The notes beneath the pieces are model-generated. The model was not told the DNA's origin, searched no databases, and saw only the letters and a list, made by a program, of their open reading frames with translations. A DNA stretch of 30,194 nt from JBQCDV01 sp051960855 (GTDB lineage: Bacteria; Actinomycetota; Actinomycetes; JAJZTN01): the NCBI GenBank assembly GCA_051960855.1, contig JBQCDV010000097.1:1-30194 (forward strand), in the 5' to 3' direction. The first letter of the stretch is position 1, and the number at the start of each line of letters is the position of its first letter. Positions 22,090 through 29,013 of this stretch are shown here, in pieces. Both the position numbers and the translations under genes were made by a program.

Positions 22090-22731
22090 TCATCCGCGCA
22101 GCTCCCCCTCCTCGCGCAGCTCCCCCTCCTCGCGCAAGCGGGGCTCCGTGCGGTTGGCCGGACGCAGGCCCGGCTTGTCGGCGTAGAACTCCCGCACGAA
22201 GTCCATGTCCTGGCGTACGGTCCGCCCGCCCTGCCCCGGGACGAAGCTGGGGCCGAAACCGGCCCGCTTGTGCGGCCCGTCGACGAAGCCCAGCGTGACC
22301 GGGATGCGGGTCGCCTTGGCGATGCGGTAGAAGCCGGATTTCCAGTACTCCCCCTGGCTACGGGTGCCCTCGGCGGCGATCACGAGCAGGAAGTCCTGGT
22401 CGTCCCGAGCGGCTCGCAGCAGCTCCCGCACCACCGACCCCGGGTTGTCGCGGTCCACCGGGATGCCGCCGGTCGCGCGCATCAGCCAGCCGAGGGGGCC
22501 TCGGAAAAGCTCCTGCTTGCCCAGGAACTTGGTGCGCAGCCCGAACTGCCAGGTGATGCCGAGCATCAGCAGGTAGTCGAAGTTGGACGTGTGGGGCGCT
22601 CCGACGAGGATCCCCACGCGGGAGTCCGGCCGCTCTCCCACGAGGGTCCAGCCGCAGGCGCGCCACACCAGTCGGGCGACGAGGCGGCGCAGCCGCAGCC
22701 CCGGAGTCAGGGCTGGAGTCAGAGACGGCAT
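22090..22731 (-). CDS. PlsC-type 1-acyl-glycerol-3-phosphate acyltransferase family protein
   Basis: This 213-aa protein has the lysophospholipid acyltransferase motifs. The HX4D catalytic motif is PHTSNFDY (His and Asp), and FRGPLGWLMRATGGIPVDR and the EGTRS glycerol-phosphate-binding motif follow in order. It is shorter than E. coli PlsC, and the group with HTSNFD is often annotated simply as glycerol acyltransferase. It should transfer an acyl group to a lysophospholipid-type acceptor at the membrane. The ATG at 22731 is 6 bp after the App1-type gene's stop, which fits a lipid-related operon. The C-terminus ends in EEGELR repeats encoded by an 18-bp tandem duplication. Confidence 0.85.
   Translation of the reverse strand: MPSLTPALTPGLRLRRLVARLVWRACGWTLVGERPDSRVGILVGAPHTSNFDYLLMLGITWQFGLRTKFLGKQELFRGPLGWLMRATGGIPVDRDNPGSVVRELLRAARDDQDFLLVIAAEGTRSQGEYWKSGFYRIAKATRIPVTLGFVDGPHKRAGFGPSFVPGQGGRTVRQDMDFVREFYADKPGLRPANRTEPRLREEGELREEGELRG
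22096..22131 (-). repeat. Perfect 18-bp tandem duplication
   Basis: Two adjacent identical 18-bp units (22096-22113 and 22114-22131) lie at the 3' end of the acyltransferase gene and encode EEGELR repeats. On the minus strand each carries GAGGAGGGGGAG, which is ribosome-site-like and lies shortly upstream of the hydrolase start. Confidence 0.85.
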
Positions 22732-22737
22732 CCGTGG

Positions 22738-23859
22738 TCAGGCCTCTCCCTGGTCGAGGGCGTCGAGGATGGTGAAGCCGTCGGCTCCGCTCAGCCACAC
22801 GGTGGCGCTGGCGGGCGCGCGTCGGCCGGTCGCGGGCCGCGGCCGCTGGCGACCCCGGCTGGTCGGGGTGCCGTGCGTCAGCACCTGCTCGGTCGGGCTG
22901 AGCTCCCGGATAGCCACCAGCCGCACGCGGTCGGGCAGTTCCTCGACGAGCTCGCTGTAGAGCTGGGGGTCGTGCTGACCGTCATCGCCGACCAGCACCC
23001 AGCTCAGGTGCGGCAGCTCCCGGATCAGGCGGCGCAGCGTGTCCCGCTTGTGCGCGGTCCCGGACCGGAACCAGGCGTCGGCGGTCGGTCCCCAGTCGGT
23101 CAGCAGCAGCGGCCCCTCGGGGAAGCCGTGCCGCGCCAGGAACCGCACCAGGGGCGGCGCGACGTTCCAGGCGCCGGTCGAGACGTAGACGACGAGGGCG
23201 CCGGGCTCATGGGACACGAGCTTGCGGAAGAGCTCGGGCATCCCGGGAACGGCGAGGCGGGACTGCTCGAGTCGGACGAAGGTGTTCCAGGCGGCCAGCA
23301 GCGGCCGAGGCAACGCGGTGACCATGACGGTGTCGTCGATATCGCTGATCACGCCCAGGCGCTCGCCGGCACCCACGATGCGCGCGCGCGTCGAGACCAG
23401 CGTCTCGCCTTCCTGCACCCGCAGCGTGAGGGGCTGCCAGCCCGGTTTCAGACCCGGCACGGCGACGCGCTCGTCGAGGTAGCCACCGCGGCCGGTGACG
23501 AGGCTGCGGACGTGCCCGCCCATCTCCACCTCGACCTCGCTGTCGACCACCGGCAGGGTGAAGAAGCGCCGCCACCCGCGGCCGCCCTCCTCGTCGCCGC
23601 GGCGGGGACGCGGGGGCAGCAGCAGCACCCGCCCCAGCACCCGCACCCAGCCCTCGTCCGGCGCCAGCGCCGCGCCGTATGTCGGATAGGCCAGGACCTG
23701 CGGGCGCCAGCCCCGACGGCGCAGCAGCCGTACGAGGCGACGTTCGAAAGCGGCCTCCAGCCGCGCTGCCCGGTGCACGAGGCGCACCTCCGGCTCGGCG
23801 ACGTCCGGCGACCCCTCGGATGCCTCCGGTCGCGCAGCGGCGTCGAGGTGTCGGACCAT
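22738..23859 (-). CDS. App1 (DUF2183) family phosphatase
   Basis: This 373-aa HAD-like phosphatase is related to the yeast phosphatidate phosphatase App1. The nucleophile motif DIDDT is at 173-177 (GVISDIDDTVMV). Motif II is VYVSTGAWN (224-232), the motif III Lys271 is in SGTAHKRDTLRR, and the motif IV acidic cluster is GDDGQHDPQLY (291-301). All needed residues are present. The N-terminal 170 residues are a beta-rich domain typical of DUF2183 proteins. The start ATG 23859 is preceded by TAGGCT at 7 nt, so it is probably leaderless; a TTG start at 23889 was rejected because it overlaps the divergent gene. With the acyltransferase next to it, dephosphorylation of phosphatidate-like lipids is plausible. 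Confidence 0.85.
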   Translation of the reverse strand: MVRHLDAAARPEASEGSPDVAEPEVRLVHRAARLEAAFERRLVRLLRRRGWRPQVLAYPTYGAALAPDEGWVRVLGRVLLLPPRPRRGDEEGGRGWRRFFTLPVVDSEVEVEMGGHVRSLVTGRGGYLDERVAVPGLKPGWQPLTLRVQEGETLVSTRARIVGAGERLGVISDIDDTVMVTALPRPLLAAWNTFVRLEQSRLAVPGMPELFRKLVSHEPGALVVYVSTGAWNVAPPLVRFLARHGFPEGPLLLTDWGPTADAWFRSGTAHKRDTLRRLIRELPHLSWVLVGDDGQHDPQLYSELVEELPDRVRLVAIRELSPTEQVLTHGTPTSRGRQRPRPATGRRAPASATVWLSGADGFTILDALDQGEA

Positions 23860-23882
23860 GCGCGCCAGCCTAGGATCTGCCG
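23860..23882. promoter_or_regulatory. Overlapping divergent leaderless promoters
   Basis: Only 23 bp separate the divergent starts. TAGGAT (23871-23876) lies 6 nt before GTG 23883 on the plus strand, and TAGGCT (23872-23867, minus strand) lies 7 nt before ATG 23859. The two hexamers overlap at a CCTAGG palindrome (23869-23874). RNA polymerase could serve only one side at a time. The -35 regions would fall inside the opposite genes and are not clear. Confidence 0.5.
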
Positions 23883-25544
23883 GTGACAACCGGCTCGGCG
23901 TCCCCCGCCGCCTCTTCCCAGCCGACCGGCCGCGACGAGCGGCTGACCGTCGTGTTCGCCCTGATGCTGTCGATGGCGCTGGTGGCGCTCGACAGCACCA
24001 TCGTGGCCACCGCGGTGCCGGACATCGTGGCGCAGTTCGGCGGCTTCTCGCAGTTCCCGTGGCTGTTCTCGGTCTACCTGCTGACGCAGGCCGTCAGCGT
24101 GCCCCTGTACGGCCGCTTCGCCGACCTCATCGGACGCCGACCGGTCCTGCTGCTCGGCATCGGGCTGTTCGTGCTGGGCTCGCTGCTGTGCGGCGTCGCC
24201 TGGAGCATGCTCAGCCTCATCCTCTTCCGCGGCCTGCAGGGCCTCGGGGCCGGCGCGGTCCAGCCCATGACCATCACCATCGTCGGTGACCTCTACGGCG
24301 TCGAGGAGCGCGGCAAGGTCCAGGGCTACATGTCGAGCGTGTGGGGAGCCGCGGCCGTCATCGGGCCCACACTCGGTGGCGTCTTCTCCGAGTACCTGAC
24401 GTGGCGCTGGATCTTCTGGGTCAACCTGCCCGTGGCCGCGCTCGCGGTGTGGATGCTGCTGCGCCACTTCCACGAGGACGTGGTGCGGCGCGAGCACCGC
24501 ATCGACTACCTGGGAGCCGCCACCCTCGTGGCCGGCTGCAGCCTGCTGATCCTCGCGCTGCTCGAAGGCGGTGTCAGTTGGGCCTGGGGCTCGGCGACCA
24601 GCGTCGGGCTGTTCCTCGCCGCGGCGGCCCTCATCGCCGCCTTCGTCGTCACCGAGACCCGTGTGGCCGAGCCGGTCCTGCCGCTCTGGGTCTTCGGACG
24701 CCGCACGCTGCTGGCCGGCAACCTCGCCTCCTTCGCCATTGGGGCGCTGACCTTCGGGCTGACCTCCTATGTCCCGACGTTCGCGCAGGGGGTGCGCGGG
24801 GCCGGCCCCCTGCTGGCCGGCTTCACCCTCGCCGCGCTCACCGTCGGGTGGCCGATCGCGTCCACCGTCGCGGCGCGGCTCTACCTGCGGTTGGGCTTCC
24901 GGGACACCGGTCTCGTCGGCGCGGTCGTCGCGGTCGCCGGCTCGGCCGCGGTGGCGGCGATGCCGGACACCGCTCCCCTGTGGGCGATGGGCCTGGCGTG
25001 CTTCGTCGTCGGGGTGGGACTGGGCTTCTGTGCGACGAGCACCCTCGTCGCCGTGCAGTCGGTCGTCGGGTGGGACCGGCGCGGCGTCGTGACCGGCACC
25101 AACATGTTCACGCGCTCAGTGGGCAGCGCCGTCGGTCTGGCCGCCTTCGGAGCCATCGCGAACACGCTGATCGCCGACCGCTTCTCCTCGGCTCCGGCCG
25201 CGATCGCCTCACAGCTGCCCGACCGGTCGGCGGCCACCTCGGCCGTCCTCGGCGGCCAGCACACCCTGCCGGACCCGGTCGCAGCCTTCATCCGGCACAC
25301 GCTCTACGAGGCCACGCACACCGTCTTCGTCAGCCTCGTCGCGGTCGCCGTCGTGCTCGGCGTGGTCATCGCCCTCATGCCCCGACGAACGACGATGCTG
25401 GACTTCCCGTCGTCGTCCGGTGCCGCCCCGGCGGGGGCCGCTGCGGGGCCTGACGCAGAAGGTGCCCCGGAGGTTGCGATGGGATTCGTCACGGCGCCTC
25501 GTTCGCCCGACGGCGCAACCGACAGTCGCAGTGGCGAGTGGTGA
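23883..25544 (+). CDS. MFS multidrug transporter, DHA2 family
   Basis: This 553-aa exporter of the 14-helix DHA2 type has LDSTIVATAVP at the end of helix 1 (36-46), motif A GRFADLIGRRP (77-87), and GPTLGGVFSEYLTWRWIFWVNLPV for the motif C region. The FSQFPWLFSVYLLTQAVSVPLYG segment is typical of MDR-type members. It has a hydrophilic Ser/Thr-rich N-terminus and a Gly/Ala/Pro-rich C-terminal tail. GTG 23883 is supported by TAGGAT 6 nt upstream. It is a different sub-group from the MFS protein at 8214-9788. It is divergent from the App1-type gene with a shared promoter region. The substrate cannot be told. Confidence 0.88.
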   Translation: MTTGSASPAASSQPTGRDERLTVVFALMLSMALVALDSTIVATAVPDIVAQFGGFSQFPWLFSVYLLTQAVSVPLYGRFADLIGRRPVLLLGIGLFVLGSLLCGVAWSMLSLILFRGLQGLGAGAVQPMTITIVGDLYGVEERGKVQGYMSSVWGAAAVIGPTLGGVFSEYLTWRWIFWVNLPVAALAVWMLLRHFHEDVVRREHRIDYLGAATLVAGCSLLILALLEGGVSWAWGSATSVGLFLAAAALIAAFVVTETRVAEPVLPLWVFGRRTLLAGNLASFAIGALTFGLTSYVPTFAQGVRGAGPLLAGFTLAALTVGWPIASTVAARLYLRLGFRDTGLVGAVVAVAGSAAVAAMPDTAPLWAMGLACFVVGVGLGFCATSTLVAVQSVVGWDRRGVVTGTNMFTRSVGSAVGLAAFGAIANTLIADRFSSAPAAIASQLPDRSAATSAVLGGQHTLPDPVAAFIRHTLYEATHTVFVSLVAVAVVLGVVIALMPRRTTMLDFPSSSGAAPAGAAAGPDAEGAPEVAMGFVTAPRSPDGATDSRSGEW

Positions 25545-25554
25545 GAGGTGTCGT

Positions 25555-25573
25555 CGCTCGGAAAGGCCGAGCG
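25555..25573 (+). terminator. Hairpin after the MFS gene
   Basis: CGCTCGG (25555-25561) and CCGAGCG (25567-25573) form a 7-bp stem with a 5-nt loop, 10 nt after the MFS stop and before the secreted-protein gene. Confidence 0.5.
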
Positions 25574-25610
25574 CCCCCGGCCCCCAGCCGGTTCCTCTCA
25601 GGAGCTCGCC

Positions 25611-26381
25611 ATGTCCGTCCGGACATCGTCCACCTCGCACCCGACTTCCCTCTCGACGCCCCACCTGTCGGGGCTGCGCCGCGCGCGCCGCCTCCCGCTG
25701 TTCCTCGCTGGGGCGCTCACCGTCGGCGGCCTCTCGCTGGTCGCCCTGACCGAGGCCCCGGCCCGCGCGGCCGGCACCACCTCGACGGCCGCCGCCGTCA
25801 CCGCCATCGCGCCAGCCGCAGCAACGGGTGCGACGACCAGCAGCTGGGCGCGGCTGAACCCGTCCCCGGCCCTGCTCGCCGCCTCCCAGATGCCGAAGGT
25901 CAACTCCGTCCAGCGCTGGACGGCCACCAGCACGCGGGCGACGTTCGTGTCCTACCAGCCGCAGTGGCGAGGCCAGCTGCACGCGGCGCGGCAGGACTTC
26001 CGCGTGAGCGGCGGCCGTGCCATCAGCGCCGTGTTCACGTTCCCGACTGAGGCGAAGGCGAAGGCGGCGGCCGCCGACCTGCTCGACGTCACGCGCAGCG
26101 AGCTGCGCCGCCACCTGCCGCGAGGGGCGGTGCTCCTCTACGGGCCGGCGAAGGTCACGAAGGTGGCGGTCCCGTCCGGGATGGCGGGCTACACCTCGCT
26201 GGTGTCGAAGCCGAGCGCGGCGAGCATCGAAGGCTCATTCGAGTGGCTCGGTGTCACTCAGCGCGGCCGAGCGATGTCGGTCGTCGTGTGGCGCGTCGGG
26301 GGCCAGGACGCCACCTATGAGGTCGACCCGACCATCGCAGCGCTGAAGGCAGCCAACACCAGACTGGCCCGGCTGCGCTGA
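25611..26381 (+). CDS. Secreted protein of unknown function
   Basis: This 256-aa protein has a classic N-terminal signal: a basic region (GLRRARR, 21-27), a hydrophobic core (about 28-47) and a probable cleavage site after APARA near residue 53. A Thr/Ala-rich linker (54-80) leads into a mature domain of about 175 residues with alternating beta and alpha character (YQPQWRGQLHAARQDFRVSGGRAISAVFTFPTEAKAKAAAADLLDV and similar). It contains no cysteine and no recognised catalytic motif. I do not recognise the family. The start ATG 25611 has a good ribosome site (CAGGAG); 21 upstream in-frame codons were rejected. It is followed by a very stable hairpin. Confidence 0.8.
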   Translation: MSVRTSSTSHPTSLSTPHLSGLRRARRLPLFLAGALTVGGLSLVALTEAPARAAGTTSTAAAVTAIAPAAATGATTSSWARLNPSPALLAASQMPKVNSVQRWTATSTRATFVSYQPQWRGQLHAARQDFRVSGGRAISAVFTFPTEAKAKAAAADLLDVTRSELRRHLPRGAVLLYGPAKVTKVAVPSGMAGYTSLVSKPSAASIEGSFEWLGVTQRGRAMSVVVWRVGGQDATYEVDPTIAALKAANTRLARLR

Positions 26382-26392
26382 GGCCCCCCGAC

Positions 26393-26449
26393 CGCGCCGG
26401 ACCGCGCCGACCGCCACTGCGCTGCCAGTGGCAGGTGCGGTCCGGCGCG
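26393..26449. terminator. Nested long hairpin between convergent genes
   Basis: An outer perfect 13-bp stem pairs CGCGCCGGACCGC (26393-26405) with GCGGTCCGGCGCG (26437-26449). Inside it a second stem pairs GCCACTG (26413-26419) with CAGTGGC (26426-26432). It is followed immediately by a 12-bp palindrome, CTGCCGCGGCAG (26450-26461). It lies in the 91-bp gap between the secreted-protein and methyltransferase genes and can terminate both. Confidence 0.75.
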
Positions 26450-26472
26450 CTGCCGCGGCAGGTCCGACGCTG

Positions 26473-27111
26473 CTACTGCACCCGCAGCACCGACACCAGG
26501 AAGTCACTGTCGCGGCGCCACGGCCGCAGGTCCCAGATCGCGAAGCGCTGTTCCTCCACCAGCCCCGAGGAGGCGACATCGGGCTCCCACTCGTCCACCC
26601 AGTAGCCGCGGCCGGCGCCGAAGCCCACCACCACGACACCGTCGCTGCGCACGACACCGCCGAGCTGTCGCAGGATCTGCCCCTGCGTGCCCTCTGCGGC
26701 GTAGGGCATGACGTTGCCCGGCACGATTGCGGCGTCGAAGGCGCCGTCCTCCGACAGGCGGAGCTCCACGGGGTCGAGCGCGGTGAGGTCCATCACCAGC
26801 CAGCGGACCTGCGGATGGTCCTCGCGGGCGGCCTCGATGAGCAGCGGGTCGGCGTCGACCCCGACGACGCGGTGACCCCGCTGGGCCAGAGCCGCTCCCA
26901 CCCGTCCGCCTCCGCAGCCGCCGTCCAGGATCCGGGATCCGCGTCCCACCACCGTGTCCAGCAGCCGCGCCTCGCCGTCGAGGTCGGCGCCTGCCGCCGC
27001 CATCTGCCGGAACCGTTCGACGTACCACCGCGAGTGCTCCTCGCCATGGACCGACGCCCACCGCGTCGGGACGACTCCAGGCGTGCCCTCACCGTCGCCA
27101 GCGTCGTTCAT
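26473..27111 (-). CDS. Class I SAM-dependent methyltransferase
   Basis: This 212-aa protein has motif I ILDGGCGGGRVGAAL (61-75), VVGVDADPLLIEAAR (82-96) with Asp86 as the probable ribose-binding acidic residue, VMDLTAL (106-112) and the motif IV region FDAAIVPGNVM (125-135). The N-terminal RWASVHGEEHSRWYVERFRQMAAAGADLDGEARLLD helix region is typical of small actinobacterial methyltransferases of unknown substrate. The ATG at 27111 overlaps the sirtuin stop by ATGA, so the two genes are translationally coupled. The acceptor molecule is unknown. Confidence 0.85.
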   Translation of the reverse strand: MNDAGDGEGTPGVVPTRWASVHGEEHSRWYVERFRQMAAAGADLDGEARLLDTVVGRGSRILDGGCGGGRVGAALAQRGHRVVGVDADPLLIEAAREDHPQVRWLVMDLTALDPVELRLSEDGAFDAAIVPGNVMPYAAEGTQGQILRQLGGVVRSDGVVVVGFGAGRGYWVDEWEPDVASSGLVEEQRFAIWDLRPWRRDSDFLVSVLRVQ

Positions 27112-27983
27112 GCCACGCCCTCCATTGCCGTCAGACGCGCGACGAGCTCTGTGAGAGTGACGCCGAGCGGCGCTTCTAGTCGGATTGACGCGAACTCGTC
27201 CCCGCGAGTCTCGCCCTGGTTGACGATGGCGACTCGGATGCCCAGCTTGGCGGCGCGGAGCACGAAGCGGCGCCCGGACATCACCGTCAACGACGAGCCG
27301 AGCACGAGCAGCAGCCGCGACCGCTCGACGAGCGCGTAGCTGTCGGCGACCCGCTGAGGCGGCACCGTCTCGCCGAAGTACACGACGTCGGGCTTGAGCA
27401 CTCCCTGGCACCGCTCGCACGAGACGATCCGAAACCCTTGCAGCGCCTCGTCCGGCAGGGTGACGTCACCGTCGGGGTTGACTGCGAGCACCTCCGCCTG
27501 CCAGCCGGGGTTGGCCGCATCGAGTCGCTCGGCCAGGTCCGAGCGCGCAGTGAGGTAGCCGCAGTCGAGGCACACGACCCGGTCGAGGTTGCCGTGCAGC
27601 TCCACGACATCGCTCGCTCCCGCGGCCGTATGGAGTCCGTCGACGTTCTGAGTGACGATTCCCGACAGCAGGCCCAGCCGCTGTAGGGCGGCCACGGCCA
27701 GGTGCCCGTCGTTCGGCGTGGCCCGGTCGAACATCCGCCAGCCCAGATGGCTCCGCGCCCAGTACCGCACGCGCGCCTCGGGCTCCCGCGTGAACACCTG
27801 GTAGGTCATGGGGGTCACGCGTCGCGCGGCGCCCGATGGGCCGCGGTAGTCGGGGATCCCGGACTCCGTGGACAGTCCGGCGCCGGACAGCACCGCGACC
27901 TCCCCTGCGGCCACGGCCTCGGTCAGAGGCCCGAGATCGACCCGAACGTCGCTGTCCGGGGTCCCCGCCGTCGTCTGCGCCAC
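27108..27983 (-). CDS. Sir2-family NAD-dependent protein deacylase
   Basis: This 291-aa sirtuin has the NAD-binding GAG motif (SGAGLSTESGIPDYRG, 33-48), TQNVDGLH with Asn113 and Asp115, the catalytic His130 (ELHGNLD), and an intact zinc ribbon (Cys138, Cys141, Cys189, Cys192). KPDVVYFGE and LGSSLTV complete the fold. The insert between the zinc pairs resembles class II (SIRT4-like) sirtuins. It should remove acyl groups from lysines using NAD. The start is GTG 27983 or GTG 27989. I prefer 27983 because AGGGAGG precedes it with usable spacing. The neighbouring GNAT acetyltransferase gene on the same strand makes an acetylation/deacetylation pair possible. The stop is coupled to the methyltransferase start. 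Confidence 0.9.
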   Translation of the reverse strand: MAQTTAGTPDSDVRVDLGPLTEAVAAGEVAVLSGAGLSTESGIPDYRGPSGAARRVTPMTYQVFTREPEARVRYWARSHLGWRMFDRATPNDGHLAVAALQRLGLLSGIVTQNVDGLHTAAGASDVVELHGNLDRVVCLDCGYLTARSDLAERLDAANPGWQAEVLAVNPDGDVTLPDEALQGFRIVSCERCQGVLKPDVVYFGETVPPQRVADSYALVERSRLLLVLGSSLTVMSGRRFVLRAAKLGIRVAIVNQGETRGDEFASIRLEAPLGVTLTELVARLTAMEGVA

Positions 27984-28023
27984 CGTCACCTCCCTAGTGT
28001 CACCTGCCGACGAAGGCCCCGAC

Positions 28024-28674
28024 CTACCCGTCCAGGCCGAACATGCCAGCGGCCTCCGCCATCCCGGTGACGGCGACCTCGGGACGCGGCCTCGCAGCCC
28101 AGCGCGCGGCGGTCAGCCGGAGGCGGTCCGAGACGAGCACCTCCTCACCCCGCACGTCACGGGAGATGCCGTCGTGCTCGTAGCCGAGCTTGCGGGAGAC
28201 GCCCTGCGAGGCGTGGTTGTCCTGGAAGACCTCGCTGGTCGCGTCGCTGGCACCCAGGTACCCGAAGGCCAGAGTGAGGAGCGCGACGCGGGCTTCCGTC
28301 CCGAACCCCTGTCCCTGGTGTCGCAGTCCCAGCCACGACGAGGTCGTCACCTCCCGGGTGAGGGCGAAGTCCTGCGCCCGCAGGGTTGCCATGCCCAGCG
28401 CCTCACCGGTGATCGAGAACACCCCGAGTCCGAGCGACCAGTGGGCCGGCGCCCAGTCGCCGAGCCGCCACCAGTGCCCCTGCACCACGGCACGTGCTCG
28501 CTCCTCGGGGCTCCCCTCCGCCCACGGAGTGAGGAAGGGCCGTTCGTCGGCGCGGTGCACCCCGTCGGCCGCGAGCCGGGCGAGCGCGACGAGCTCATCC
28601 TCAGCGGGGAGGCGTAGCTGCAGCCGCGCGGTCGTGAGCCGAAGGGCGAACGTCGGCCAGATCTCGGAGAGCAC
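28024..28674 (-). CDS. GNAT family N-acetyltransferase (RimJ/RimL-like)
   Basis: This 216-aa acetyltransferase begins with the RimJ-type strand LRLTTARLQLRLPAEDE and has the acetyl-CoA pyrophosphate-binding loop RHQGQGFGTEA at 118-128. It ends with the family segment EVFQDNHASQGVSRKLGYEHDGISRD, in which the Asn and Tyr sit at the usual places. It is likely to acetylate a protein N-terminus or small molecule; the substrate is unknown. GTG 28674 starts 12 bp after the upstream stop with no clear ribosome site. It lies 40 bp upstream of the sirtuin start, on the same strand. Confidence 0.85.
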   Translation of the reverse strand: MLSEIWPTFALRLTTARLQLRLPAEDELVALARLAADGVHRADERPFLTPWAEGSPEERARAVVQGHWWRLGDWAPAHWSLGLGVFSITGEALGMATLRAQDFALTREVTTSSWLGLRHQGQGFGTEARVALLTLAFGYLGASDATSEVFQDNHASQGVSRKLGYEHDGISRDVRGEEVLVSDRLRLTAARWAARPRPEVAVTGMAEAAGMFGLDG

Positions 28675-28686
28675 CGGCCGAGTGTG

Positions 28687-28992
28687 TCAGTGGTCGGCGG
28701 CGTGGGTCCCACGCAGAGCCGTCTGCTCGCTCGCGTCGGGATCGGGGGCGGCGATGCGCTCCTCGGAGTCGGCGAGCACGGCCGCCGCCTGGACCTGCGG
28801 GTCGTCGCTGCCCGCCTGCTGCTCCTCGGGCAGCAGCCGCGACCGGGCGGCAATGTCGCCGGCGTCCACCCCCGGCTCAAGTCGCTCGTCCACTCCCGGC
28901 TCGACGTCGACATCGTTGTGCCGACGCTGGGTCGGCTGGGCACCCGCGTCCTTCGGGATCTCGGAGGACGTGTCCCTGCTGCTGTCACCCAT
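28687..28992 (-). CDS. Small acidic, probably disordered protein
   Basis: This 101-aa protein is rich in Asp, Glu, Gln, Arg and Ala, without hydrophobic core segments, cysteines or membrane helices. The repetitive EPGVDERLEPGVDAGD stretch (about 31-46) suggests an intrinsically disordered protein. I do not recognise a family. It is accepted as a gene because it fits tightly between its neighbours on the same strand (21 bp and 12 bp gaps) and has a clean ATG start with a purine-rich stretch upstream. Confidence 0.6.
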   Translation of the reverse strand: MGDSSRDTSSEIPKDAGAQPTQRRHNDVDVEPGVDERLEPGVDAGDIAARSRLLPEEQQAGSDDPQVQAAAVLADSEERIAAPDPDASEQTALRGTHAADH

Positions 28993-29013
28993 GGCCTCGG
29001 TCCTACCCGTCGC

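Noticed and set aside
22270..23886. Plus-strand 538-codon open frame opposite the acyltransferase and App1-type genes
   Set aside because: It is antisense to genes with intact catalytic motifs and its own composition is shadow-like.
23860..23889. TTG start for the App1-type phosphatase
   Set aside because: It would overlap the divergent MFS start. The ATG at 23859 has a -10-like hexamer at leaderless distance.
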